IMG/VR virus record: IMGVR_UViG_3300043411_001114
Span: 48,367-112,366 of that record
DNA: 64,000 nucleotides
Strand: one strand, 5' to 3'
Source: a virus
Of this stretch, positions 17,169 to 25,075 are shown piece by piece. A program made the position numbers and the translations under genes. Every line of letters starts with the position of its first letter. Within the stretch, counting starts at the first letter, position 1. The notes below the pieces were generated by a model. It saw only the letters and a list, made by a program, of their open reading frames with translations. It was not told the origin of the DNA and made no database searches.

Positions 17169-17953
17169 GAGACATCCGCACCCGGTATCTTCCTGACGAC
17201 GAGTCGTCCCGGCTGTACCGCAACCATCCCCACATCGGCCGCTCCTACCTGGAGTACTGCCCGACCTGCAACGCTACCGGCACCTACCGCTGGCGCGGCA
17301 AGGAGCACTCCTGCGACTGCGAGGAGCAACTGCAGTTGCACAAGTGGTATCTGGCGTCCGGGATCGGGGTCACCTACCAGCGGCTCGACTTCGACGACTA
17401 CCAGGGTCCCACCGACGTCCTCGACGGGGTGGTGAAATACCTGGAGCGTCGAGAGGACTTCCTTGCCCGGGGGATGGGAATGTTTCTCGTTGGGAGCTAT
17501 GGAACTGGTAAAACGATGCTGGCCAATCTGGTGCTGAAGGAGATGGTGAAGGACGGCCATACCTGCTTCGCCACCACCTTTTCTCAGACCGTCGAGATGT
17601 TCACCGCCGGATGGAGCGACAAGGTCGAGAAGGAGTATTTCCAGCGCAAGTTCATCGGCTCCCGAGTCCTGTTGCTCGACGACCTCGGCCGCGAACTGCG
17701 GGGCACCAAACTGGCTTTGGCCGAGACCACCTTCGATGCGATCCTGCGGCAGCGGGTCCAGGCCGGGAGGGCCACCATCATCACCACCAACATGGAACCC
17801 GAGGAACTCGGCGACGGGTACGGGGCGGCGATCCTCAGCCTGATCCGGGAGAAGAGCCTGCAACTGGTGTTCGGTGGCTCCGACTTCCGCATCGAGGCCA
17901 ACAGCCGCGAGGTCGACGAGATCATGGCCGGAGAGACCAGGCCGATCGTATGA
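17165..17953 (+). CDS. DnaC-like AAA+ helicase loader
   Basis: The 262-residue product begins with a zinc-ribbon-like part (YCPTCNATG ... SCDCEE, residues 25-55), followed by an AAA+ core: FLVGSYGTGKTMLANLVL (Walker A), RVLLLDDLGRELRG (Walker B) and ATIITTNMEPEEL (sensor 1). Such ATPases place the replicative helicase on DNA. It is coupled by overlapping codons to the helicase gene downstream, which supports loader rather than transposition ATPase. GTG start, overlapping the upstream stop. Confidence 0.85.
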   Translation: MRDIRTRYLPDDESSRLYRNHPHIGRSYLEYCPTCNATGTYRWRGKEHSCDCEEQLQLHKWYLASGIGVTYQRLDFDDYQGPTDVLDGVVKYLERREDFLARGMGMFLVGSYGTGKTMLANLVLKEMVKDGHTCFATTFSQTVEMFTAGWSDKVEKEYFQRKFIGSRVLLLDDLGRELRGTKLALAETTFDAILRQRVQAGRATIITTNMEPEELGDGYGAAILSLIREKSLQLVFGGSDFRIEANSREVDEIMAGETRPIV

Positions 17954-19221
17954 CCGTCTCGATCGAGCGCAAGGTTCTCTCGCTGATGACCACCCAGTCC
18001 GGGATTTCCCGGGTCTGGGATATGGGTCTGCGGGCCGAGGTGTTCGACGACCCGATGAACCGGTTCGTCTTCACCTTCATGGTCGACTACTGGATCGACG
18101 CCCAGATGCGTCAGCCACCCACCTGGGTGGTTATGGAGGCCGAGTACCCCCAGGTGGTGCTGGAAGACCCGGATTCTATTGAGGAGTCGCTCGACTGGTT
18201 GGTGTCGTGGCTGCAGAAACGGTATGCCTCGGTCCAGGTGCAGGATCTGTTGCGTCAGGCCGCCAAGACCTGCAACGCCGACCCGTCGGCGACCGTGGAG
18301 CGGTTGTGGCACGACGCCTACGATGCGGCTCAGGTCAACGCCCCCCGATACAGCCGGGTCGACGTCACCAAGAACGTCGCCGCCCGCCGGGAGCGGTACA
18401 ACCGCGACCTGCAGGATCAGACCCGGGCCGGGGTTTCTATCGGGTTGACCGAACTCGATGACCACACCCGGGGCATTCTGCCGGGGGAACTCGCCGCCGT
18501 CGCCGCCTACACCAAGACAGGCAAGTCGTGGCTGCTGGCCAACGCCTTCGTCGCGGCGCTCAACAACGGACTGAGGCCGATGTTCTTCACCCTGGAGATG
18601 GGTGTCCCCGAGATTGAGGACCGGATCGACGCCATCTACTCCGGGGTCAGCTACCAGCGCTTCTCGCAGCGCCGGATGCTTCCGGCCGAGATGATCACCA
18701 TGCGGGAGGCCCAGAACCGGATGGAGGGCCAGCACGCCGGTTTCATCGAACGGCCCGACCGGGGCGAGCGGACGGTCAAGCACATGGTCTCCCGCGCCCG
18801 GCAGGAGGGTGCCGACCTGCTCATCATCGACCAGCTGTCGTTCATCGACGCCGAGCGCGAGTACGGCGGCGACTCTGCGCTGAGAATGAAGCACGGCGAC
18901 ATCATCTTCGGACTCAAGGACGAGATTGCCCGCGAGTCGGCCGGGAAGATACCCTGCCTGCTGGCCGTGCAGTTGAATCGTCAGTCCGCCGCTTCTGGCG
19001 GACGGGGGGAGCTGTATCACTTCGCCAACTCGTCGATGGTCGAGCAGACCGTCGACCTGGCTCTGGGACTGCGGCGCAACAATGAGATGCGCGACAACAA
19101 CGCGATGATCCTCGACATCATGGGCAGCCGCCGCTGCGACACCAAGAGCTGGACTTTGGCCTGGCACCTCACCGACCGAACCGAGATCAGAATCCGAGAG
19201 GAATATGTCGACAACACCTGA
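17950..19221 (+). CDS. dnaB: DnaB-like replicative DNA helicase
   Basis: The 423-residue product has an N-terminal helical domain and a RecA-like C-terminal domain: AAVAAYTKTGKSWLLANAF (Walker A, about residues 178-197), MFFTLEMGVPEIEDRI, DLLIIDQLSFIDAER (Walker B) and CLLAVQLNRQS. This is the hexameric helicase that unwinds the fork. The gene overlaps the loader gene by four bases and is followed by primase after two tiny genes. No intein is present, unlike many phage DnaB genes. Confidence 0.9.
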   Translation: MTVSIERKVLSLMTTQSGISRVWDMGLRAEVFDDPMNRFVFTFMVDYWIDAQMRQPPTWVVMEAEYPQVVLEDPDSIEESLDWLVSWLQKRYASVQVQDLLRQAAKTCNADPSATVERLWHDAYDAAQVNAPRYSRVDVTKNVAARRERYNRDLQDQTRAGVSIGLTELDDHTRGILPGELAAVAAYTKTGKSWLLANAFVAALNNGLRPMFFTLEMGVPEIEDRIDAIYSGVSYQRFSQRRMLPAEMITMREAQNRMEGQHAGFIERPDRGERTVKHMVSRARQEGADLLIIDQLSFIDAEREYGGDSALRMKHGDIIFGLKDEIARESAGKIPCLLAVQLNRQSAASGGRGELYHFANSSMVEQTVDLALGLRRNNEMRDNNAMILDIMGSRRCDTKSWTLAWHLTDRTEIRIREEYVDNT

Positions 19222-19348
19222 CAGCGGTGACACCGCTCACGTTCACACCTGGACCACCGACCGCCAACCCTGCTCGTGCGGGGAGCCGGTGCCGTCCTGG
19301 CTGATCGCGGCCTGGGACAGGTACGCCGAGAGGACGAGGAAGACATGA
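19205..19348 (+). CDS. Small protein with a CxC motif (47 aa)
   Basis: The ATG lies 17 bases before the end of the helicase gene and the stop overlaps the next ATG, so the frame fits exactly between two real genes. The product contains HVHTWTTDRQPCSCGEPVPS and a basic C-terminus, which may bind a metal ion. Function unknown. Confidence 0.55.
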   Translation: MSTTPDSGDTAHVHTWTTDRQPCSCGEPVPSWLIAAWDRYAERTRKT

Positions 19349-19605
19349 GGGTGTGGGTCGATGCCAGCCGCGAGCCGGAGGTCGACTGGGCCTGGTCGAA
19401 GATGCCGGTCAGCGCCATCCGCATGCTTGCCGGAGGGTGTGTCGAGAAGATCAGCCTCGCCCCCGACCAGCCGGAACTGACAGACCCGGTAGCCGAGTGG
19501 ATAAGTTCCCATGATGTTCGTCCCGTCACGACAACCCACGGAACCACCGATGGCGTCCGGTTCCCGCGTGGGCTGCTGACGGTCAAGGTCAGGGCGGTCT
19601 TGTGA
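19345..19605 (+). CDS. Hypothetical protein (86 aa)
   Basis: It is joined to both neighbours by ATGA/GTGA overlaps. The product starts MRVWVDASREPEVDWAWSK and is a mixed alpha/beta sequence without Cys clusters apart from one Cys. Located between helicase and primase. No family recognised. Confidence 0.6.
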   Translation: MRVWVDASREPEVDWAWSKMPVSAIRMLAGGCVEKISLAPDQPELTDPVAEWISSHDVRPVTTTHGTTDGVRFPRGLLTVKVRAVL

Positions 19606-20651
19606 AAAAGGCCCTCCCCAAACTCGACGCCTACAGCCGGTACAACGAGTTCCGCCGCCGCCTGGATGCCCGGGCGGTGCTCGACCACTACGGGATCGAG
19701 AACGAGCGCGACGAGCAGGGCAAGGATGACACCACCGAGGTGATTCACTCGTGCCTGCTCGACCGGGTGGAGCCGCACCACAATAACAATGACCAGAATC
19801 CCAGCGCATCCTGTAATTTGGAGAAAAAACTTTACGTTTGCCATGCCTACTGGGGCGGCGACCTTTTTCATCTGATCCAGAAGATGGAGAACAAAAACTC
19901 CTTCGAGGACATCGTCCCGTTCCTGTCGGGCTTCCTCGAAGGCAGTCAGGTCGAGCCGGATCGGTTCGCCGACGAGTTGGAGAAACTGCTCGCCGCCCCG
20001 GGTGGGTATTCGATCGAACTGCCGTCCTACGCCGATCGGGTGCTGGCACCGTGGGCCGTCGTGCACCCCTACCTGCACGAGCGGGGTGTCGACAGCGAGA
20101 CCGCGAGCCGACTCCAGGTCGGGTGGCGCGAGAACGACAACCGGATCACCATCCCGCACTTCTGGGAGGGCAAACTGGTCGGCTGGCAGGCCCGCGCCGT
20201 GCCCGATCGCCCCGGGCTGTGGCCGGGAACCGCCGACCCGATGCCGAAATACCGGTCGACCCCCGGCTTCCCGAAGTCGACCACCCTCTACTATGACCAT
20301 TCCCGGCCCTTCCCCCGGCCCGGCTCGACGGTGGTGGTGGTCGAGTCTCCGTTCTCGGTCATCAAGGCGACCGCGTTGGGTCTCGATATTCCGGTTCTGG
20401 CCACCTTCGGTGCCAAGGTGTCGACCCTCCAGACCACCATGCTGGCCGACTTCGGTGAGGTCATCCTCTGGCCCGACCCCGACGCCGCCGGTCAGGTGAT
20501 GGAACAGGTCGTCACTCAGCGACTGCGCCACCCGGGGCTGCGGATCGTCACCCCCGACCCGGGCAAGGACCTTGCCGACTACGACTCGCTGAGTAAGGTC
20601 GTCCAGAAGATCGGCGACGCCGAACCGGCGCTGCTGAAGTCGCTCGGATAG
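19602..20651 (+). CDS. dnaG: DnaG-like primase
   Basis: The 349-residue product has a CHC2-type zinc-finger region (residues 45-90; HSCLLDRVEPHH ... NPSASCNLEKKLYVCHAYWG) and a Toprim domain (VVVVESPFSVIKA, then VILWPDPDAAG), the catalytic core of RNA primases. The last zinc ligand, usually the second Cys of CxxC, appears to be Tyr, so zinc binding may be altered. It is much shorter than bacterial DnaG and lacks the helicase-interaction tail. GTG start overlapping the upstream stop. It works with the helicase and loader upstream. Confidence 0.85.
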   Translation: MKKALPKLDAYSRYNEFRRRLDARAVLDHYGIENERDEQGKDDTTEVIHSCLLDRVEPHHNNNDQNPSASCNLEKKLYVCHAYWGGDLFHLIQKMENKNSFEDIVPFLSGFLEGSQVEPDRFADELEKLLAAPGGYSIELPSYADRVLAPWAVVHPYLHERGVDSETASRLQVGWRENDNRITIPHFWEGKLVGWQARAVPDRPGLWPGTADPMPKYRSTPGFPKSTTLYYDHSRPFPRPGSTVVVVESPFSVIKATALGLDIPVLATFGAKVSTLQTTMLADFGEVILWPDPDAAGQVMEQVVTQRLRHPGLRIVTPDPGKDLADYDSLSKVVQKIGDAEPALLKSLG

Positions 20652-20661
20652 AAAGGTTCTC

Positions 20662-20901
20662 ATGGGCAAGAACAAGAACACCATCAGGAAACTGCCGACC
20701 GGTGAGAAGGTCGTGCACGCCCCCGACGAGAAGCTGACCCTGGTTTCCCCCAACCGGATGCTGCAGCTGCTCAACGCCACCTCCGGTGACCTCCAGGAGG
20801 CCGAACAGCAGCGCCAGGATCGCCTTCTGGAGGCGATCGTCACCAAGCGGGCGGCCCAGGACACCGGCGACGCGGTTCCTGCCGACAAGCGCCCTGTCTG
20901 A
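20662..20901 (+). CDS. Hypothetical small protein (79 aa)
   Basis: GAAAGG precedes the ATG ten bases after primase. The product has a basic start (MGKNKNTIRKLPTGEK), a helix LLNATSGDLQEAEQQRQDRL and a loose end. Possibly a small replication accessory; no family recognised. Confidence 0.6.
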   Translation: MGKNKNTIRKLPTGEKVVHAPDEKLTLVSPNRMLQLLNATSGDLQEAEQQRQDRLLEAIVTKRAAQDTGDAVPADKRPV

Positions 20902-20956
20902 GGTTTACGACTCCCGCCTCGATCCGGAGCCGGGGGCCGGTTTCCCCTCCTGCTCG

Positions 20957-21571
20957 GTGGCCCTGTGTCGATTACCCCGCAACCGCCGCGACCCGCACGG
21001 CTACTACGCCGAGATCGGCGTCCCTCCGTGGGCGTCCCCGGCCGAGATTCGCCGCGCCGTCCGGGGGCTGTACCGGGAACTGCACCCCGACACCGGGTCG
21101 AGGCCCGACACCAACCGCCTGCAGCGGGTCAAGCTCATCGCCGAGGTACTCCTCGACCCGGTGACCCGCCACCATTACGACACCACACCGCCCGGCCGCA
21201 GGCTCCTGGACAAGGTCTACCGGGCCGAACTCGGTGCCGTGGAGGAACTCGGGGACTTGAGTGCCGAGGAACTCGACCAGGTGCTTGCACCGGTCCCCAC
21301 CGCACCCTCCCGACCGGACTGGTACGACTACCTCAGCGTGGGGCGGCACCCGGACGATCGAGACAAGGTGCAGGGGTGGTACCGGTGCCTCACCGGTGTC
21401 GCGCCCCTGGTTGGCTACCGGTCACGGATCGTCGTCCTGATCCATGACGGCCCGGCCTTCTACCACCCCAGGACGTCGACCCTGGCGATTCCGCGATCCT
21501 GGGAGCCGTCGACAGCCCTGGCTCTGGGGCTTTTTGTTGCTGAGGTTGGTGCCTCACCCCACATGGTGTAG
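20957..21571 (+). CDS. J-domain (DnaJ-like) protein
   Basis: Residues 13-85 match a J domain: DPHGYYAEIGVPPWASPAEI, RRAVRGLYRELHPDTGS with the invariant HPD, and LLDPVTRHHYDTTPP. J domains stimulate DnaK-type chaperones, and phage members help remodel replication complexes, which fits the position between primase and polymerase. The remaining 120 residues (WYDYLSVGRHPDDRDK ...) are unassigned. The start is uncertain: GTG 20957 is the first reasonable codon, but the frame is open upstream to 20894 and no ribosome site is visible. Confidence 0.75.
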   Translation: MALCRLPRNRRDPHGYYAEIGVPPWASPAEIRRAVRGLYRELHPDTGSRPDTNRLQRVKLIAEVLLDPVTRHHYDTTPPGRRLLDKVYRAELGAVEELGDLSAEELDQVLAPVPTAPSRPDWYDYLSVGRHPDDRDKVQGWYRCLTGVAPLVGYRSRIVVLIHDGPAFYHPRTSTLAIPRSWEPSTALALGLFVAEVGASPHMV

Positions 21572-21638
21572 TATCGGTAACAACCGGCATGTGATTCGGT
21601 TCAGGTTTATCCTGCTTAACAACAAGAAAGAATGTGTG
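21546..21638 (+). promoter_or_regulatory. Promoter before the possible ssDNA-binding gene
   Basis: TTGGTG (21546-21551) and TAGTAT (21569-21574) are separated by 17 bases and overlap the end of the J-domain gene. An AT-rich leader with AAGAAAGA precedes the ATG at 21639. It does not belong to the CACCACC family. Confidence 0.55.
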
Positions 21639-22577
21639 ATGAGAACTGGTTTGGGTGCTATAGAGAAGGCACTGCAGAACACCGGCGGCGGCTCCGGTGG
21701 AGGTCCGAAGGGTCGGTATCTGACCTACTTCGGTCTCAAGGACGGCGAGTCCAAGGTCGTCCGGTTCCTGACCGACATCGGCGACCTGATCGCCTGCGAT
21801 TTCTACGAGTTCGTCCGCGACAAGAACGGGAAGTTCCAGACCTTCGTCGTCCCGGCCTCGCTGCACACCGAGGACCCGTCCTGGTCGGGCGAGGACTGGG
21901 TCATCAAGTTCGGTGGCAAGACCACCGACTACAACACCAAGGCGCTGGTCGATCCCACCGCCAAGGAGCGCATCGTCGGTCTGGCCGTCGAGCGCGAGGA
22001 GTTCCCGATGGACGTCGGCGGTCGCCGGGTCATGCGGACCCAGGACAAGCTCGATTCCTTCGAGTCCCGCGAGGGCAAGAAGTTCCCGACCCGGAACTTC
22101 ATGGTCGTCAAGCAGAACGCCAAGTTCTGGAACAGCCTCAAGGCGTACTACGACGAGTACGGCACCATCTGCGACCGTGACTACAAGATCACCCGCAACG
22201 GCACCGGTTTCGACATCTCCTACTCGATCATCGCCAAGCCCCAGGACGAGGGGTGGAACCTCGACGGTTCCTCGCTGGCCTCCCTGCGGCAGCGTTACGG
22301 GTACGGCACCGGCACCGACATGGACGGCAACGAGTTGACCTCCGAGTCCGAGGACCGGTTCCTGTACTGCTCTCAGACCCTGACCGAATGGGTCGAGAAC
22401 GCCGCCTCCGAGGAACGCGCCCGGTCGGCACTGGTCGCCGACGTGATCGACTCCCCTGCCTCGGAGGCACCGTCCTGGGCGACCTCGGCTCCGGACGAGC
22501 CGCAGGCTCAGGTGGCTCCACCGGCGGCCTCGCCGGACACCTCGTCGCTGCGCGCCCGCCTGGAACGTCACCGCTAG
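21639..22577 (+). CDS. Possible single-stranded DNA-binding protein
   Basis: The 312-residue product begins MRTGLGAIEKALQNTGGGSG and then YLTYFGLKDGESKVVRFLTD, a layout reminiscent of gp32-like ssDNA-binding proteins of large phages, in which a helical start and Gly-rich linker precede an OB core. The middle is beta-rich with many aromatic and basic residues. The C-terminus is Ser/Pro/Asp-rich, as in interaction tails, but ends in basic residues rather than the usual acidic tip. It has its own promoter and lies between J protein and polymerase. Function is inferred from layout and context only. Confidence 0.5.
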   Translation: MRTGLGAIEKALQNTGGGSGGGPKGRYLTYFGLKDGESKVVRFLTDIGDLIACDFYEFVRDKNGKFQTFVVPASLHTEDPSWSGEDWVIKFGGKTTDYNTKALVDPTAKERIVGLAVEREEFPMDVGGRRVMRTQDKLDSFESREGKKFPTRNFMVVKQNAKFWNSLKAYYDEYGTICDRDYKITRNGTGFDISYSIIAKPQDEGWNLDGSSLASLRQRYGYGTGTDMDGNELTSESEDRFLYCSQTLTEWVENAASEERARSALVADVIDSPASEAPSWATSAPDEPQAQVAPPAASPDTSSLRARLERHR

Positions 22578-22813
22578 GGTGATCCTAGACCCCTCACTCC
22601 GGTAGGCCTACGGGCCGACCCCATCGGAGACCCGGACGTTTGAGGACGCCGGTACGGGGCCGACCTCCGCTCGATATGGGGATAGCGAGCGGGGGTGCGG
22701 AAGGGCACCAGGAGGTCAATTGACCATCAGCCAGTCCCAGCCTCCTGGTGCTCTCCCCCACCCCGGATCATTCCCACTAAACACCACCACACCGACAGGC
22801 GGGCCTTTTCCGA
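22578..22813. other. Structured non-coding region before DNA polymerase
   Basis: These 236 bases hold no protein gene I can support but several perfect inverted repeats: GTAGGCCTAC (22602-22611); CCGCTCG/CGAGCGG (22667-22673/22686-22692, 12-base loop); and an 11-bp stem GCACCAGGAGG/CCTCCTGGTGC (22705-22715/22741-22751). A 12-base palindrome GGTCAATTGACC (22714-22725) overlaps the left arm and loop of the last stem. The elements suggest an operator plus a folded leader or small RNA. Confidence 0.55.
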
Positions 22814-24211
22814 GTGACTCTCCACCAGCACAGCGAGTTCTCCTTCCTCGATGGCAGGGCCAGGACGATGGAGATCGCCCAGGCAGCCCAGGCCGCCGGG
22901 TACGACTCGGTGGCCATCACCGACCACGACGAGGTCGGTGGCCACATCGACTTCCAGAAATCGTGCAGGAAGGTGGGAATCAAGCCGATCTTCGGCACCG
23001 AGGCCCGCTGGGTACGTTCGATCGGGGCTAGCCGTGAAGCTAAGTCTGCCGGTCGCGACTCGTCGCACATCGTGCTGCTGGCACAGAATCAGACCGGACT
23101 GCGTAACCTGTGGGCCTTGTCTTCGCTGGCCTACGAGCCTCACTACTTCTACGGTAAACCTCAACTCGACGTCGACCTGATGTCTCGTTATTCGGATGGA
23201 CTCTGGGCGAGCGACGGATGCTCACTCACCAGATTTACCGGCTTCGTCAATGACAATGACGAGGATTCGGCCCTGGAGGAGTGGGGTATCCTGCAGGATA
23301 TCTTCGGTGACCGGTTCTACTCCGAGTTGCACACCTTCCAGATCATCGACCCGGTGACTGACGAGGATAAGGCGCTTAACGCCCGCGTCACGGCAATGAA
23401 TCAGGCCAAGATGCGGTTTGCCGAAAAGCGTGACGTCCGGCTGGTCGCCGTCCATGACGCCCACTACGCCTACCGGCACCAGTGGGAGGAACATCGGCTG
23501 GTCTACAACCTGTCCACCCAGGCCTACCGCAAGGATCAGGTCGAGTCCAAGGGCCAGGCCGCCGACTGGCTGATGGACCCCGACGACACGGTGTACTTTC
23601 TGGGCCGTCACGGCATTCCCACCTCGACCGCCCGGTCGGCGATCGCCAACGCCCGCGAGATTTCCGATCTGTGCAACGTCGAGATCAATCCCACCCTGTC
23701 GATGCCGCGCCTGTACCCGTCCGACGCCGAGGACTCGGCGGCCTTCCGCGCCGCGATCGAGGAGGGGTTCCGTCGTTTCGTCGTCGACAAGGGGTTGCCC
23801 GAGGACGTCTACCGCCGCCGTCTGGAGTACGAGTCCGAACTCATCGTCGATCAGGGCATGCCGGGATATTTCAACGTGGTCGCCGATTACGTCCGTAGCG
23901 CCCGGGACGGCACCTACATTCAGTGGGTCGACCGAACCGCCAAACCCAGTCCCTGCCTGTGCGGCCCGGGCCGTGGTTCGGGCGGCGGCTCGCTGGTCAA
24001 CTATGTCCTGGGCATCACCAGCCTCGACCCGATCAAATATGACCTGATGTTCGAGCGGTTCATCAACCCTGATAGGGCGAGCGAAAAGAGAAGAATAGAA
24101 TTAGATTCTGGTGAAGTTCTAGAACTCAATCCAGGTGACTCGGTGCAACTCAGTGATGGTCGCGTTGTTGTGGCGAGGGACCTCAAGGAGGGGGACGATA
24201 TATCTTGCTAG
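22814..24211 (+). CDS. dnaE: DNA polymerase III alpha, N-terminal half with Hint-like tail
   Basis: The 465-residue product holds the PHP domain (TLHQHSEFSFLDG, VAITDHDEVGGHI) and the first palm motif (GRGSGGGSLVNYVLGITSLD), then reaches FERFINPDR, where intact alpha subunits continue to the catalytic PDIDVDF. Instead about 45 residues follow: IELDSGEVLEL, VQLSDGRVVVARDLKEGDD, then a stop. That tail is AT-richer and resembles the second strand block of Hint/intein domains (dG-v-A-dL-eGD), though the usual Cys1 block is absent. The start is GTG 22814; no good ribosome site is visible and a stop lies 12 codons upstream. Confidence 0.85.
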   Translation: MTLHQHSEFSFLDGRARTMEIAQAAQAAGYDSVAITDHDEVGGHIDFQKSCRKVGIKPIFGTEARWVRSIGASREAKSAGRDSSHIVLLAQNQTGLRNLWALSSLAYEPHYFYGKPQLDVDLMSRYSDGLWASDGCSLTRFTGFVNDNDEDSALEEWGILQDIFGDRFYSELHTFQIIDPVTDEDKALNARVTAMNQAKMRFAEKRDVRLVAVHDAHYAYRHQWEEHRLVYNLSTQAYRKDQVESKGQAADWLMDPDDTVYFLGRHGIPTSTARSAIANAREISDLCNVEINPTLSMPRLYPSDAEDSAAFRAAIEEGFRRFVVDKGLPEDVYRRRLEYESELIVDQGMPGYFNVVADYVRSARDGTYIQWVDRTAKPSPCLCGPGRGSGGGSLVNYVLGITSLDPIKYDLMFERFINPDRASEKRRIELDSGEVLELNPGDSVQLSDGRVVVARDLKEGDDISC

Positions 24212-25075
24212 AAAAAGTGAAGAACGAGAAGTTCCGTCGCGCCAAGTGTTTGTTGGTAATAGATCGAGATTGGCTTTCTGAAAAATATCTTGAAGAAAGA
24301 CTCTCTAAGAGGGAGATAGCTAAGCAGGCTGGGTGCGATGTTAGTATTATTACGCGCGAGGTTGTTCGTCATGGGTTTTCAAGAAAAAGACCGGAGTGCA
24401 AGCCTCGAATCATTCTTCCCGACACGGAGTTCAGGGAAGATTATTTGTCCGGAAAACCAATGACAGACATGGCTGTTCGGTTTGGTTGTTCGGAGGACGT
24501 TATCAGACGTGAAGCTCGTAGGTTTGGTCTTCCTCCGAGGAAAAATGTTCCCATTCCTCAGGACCTGGAAGAGCTTTTGGTGGAGCGCAAGTGGTTGTGT
24601 TCCAGAGTTGCACGACATTATCAGGTTTGTGAAGATACCGTCTATAAATGGATAAGAGAAACTGGGCTTAGTGATAGGCACCCAGTCCTTGCCAGGAGGG
24701 GAAGGCGGGGAATCAGGGGTTATCGGCATGATCTAGGCATGAGTTTTCGTAGCCGTTGGGAAGCCAATTACGCCAGAATACTCAATTATGAAGGAATTGT
24801 TTTTGAGTACGAGAAGCATAAAATTGAGGTCGAAAACGGACATAAATACGTTCCCGATTTTCGATTGATGAACGGTACGTTTGTTGAAGTGAAAGGACTT
24901 TCGACCAGAAGTAATTTGTGGAAGTTTGAGGATGCTGTTCGGCGCTATCCAGACAAGAATTTTGTTCTTGTGGACAAGCCTGTTTATAAGATTTTGGAGC
25001 GCGAATATCGCCATCTTCCTGGATGGGAGACCAATGCCTAAGGTTGTTGCGGTTTCTGTTATTCGTACAGGAGAC
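24077..25075 (+). mobile_element. Homing element that splits the polymerase gene
   Basis: About one kilobase of AT-rich sequence lies between the NPDR codons of the N-half and the LPDIDVDF codons of the C-half. It encodes the Hint-like tail, a free-standing endonuclease and a 13-14-residue leader (MPKVVAVSVIRTG) on the C-half. Each frame overlaps the next by a few bases, so three proteins are made where one is expected. Borders are set where base composition and polymerase similarity change. Whether the halves are joined by protein trans-splicing, RNA splicing or only non-covalent assembly cannot be decided from the sequence. Confidence 0.75.
24205..25041 (+). CDS. Free-standing homing endonuclease, three HTH repeats plus PD-(D/E)XK domain
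   Basis: The 278-residue product starts at TTG after AAGGAGG encoded in the upstream Hint-like tail. Three helix-turn-helix repeats follow one another (LSKREIAKQAGCDVSIITRE; PMTDMAVRFGCSEDVIRREA; SRVARHYQVCEDTVYKWIRE). The C-terminal nuclease part reads FRSRWEANYARILNYEGIVF, then YVPDFRL and FVEVKG, a PD-(D/E)XK active site like Vsr-type homing enzymes. It probably cuts polymerase genes that lack the insertion. AT-rich codon use marks it as foreign. Similar endonucleases between halves of split-intein genes are known as fractured genes. Confidence 0.8.
   Translation: MLEKVKNEKFRRAKCLLVIDRDWLSEKYLEERLSKREIAKQAGCDVSIITREVVRHGFSRKRPECKPRIILPDTEFREDYLSGKPMTDMAVRFGCSEDVIRREARRFGLPPRKNVPIPQDLEELLVERKWLCSRVARHYQVCEDTVYKWIRETGLSDRHPVLARRGRRGIRGYRHDLGMSFRSRWEANYARILNYEGIVFEYEKHKIEVENGHKYVPDFRLMNGTFVEVKGLSTRSNLWKFEDAVRRYPDKNFVLVDKPVYKILEREYRHLPGWETNA

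Noticed and set aside
17584-20888. Very long minus-strand frames opposite the helicase and primase genes
   Set aside because: They mirror well-recognised genes and show the same antisense composition; no ribosome sites.
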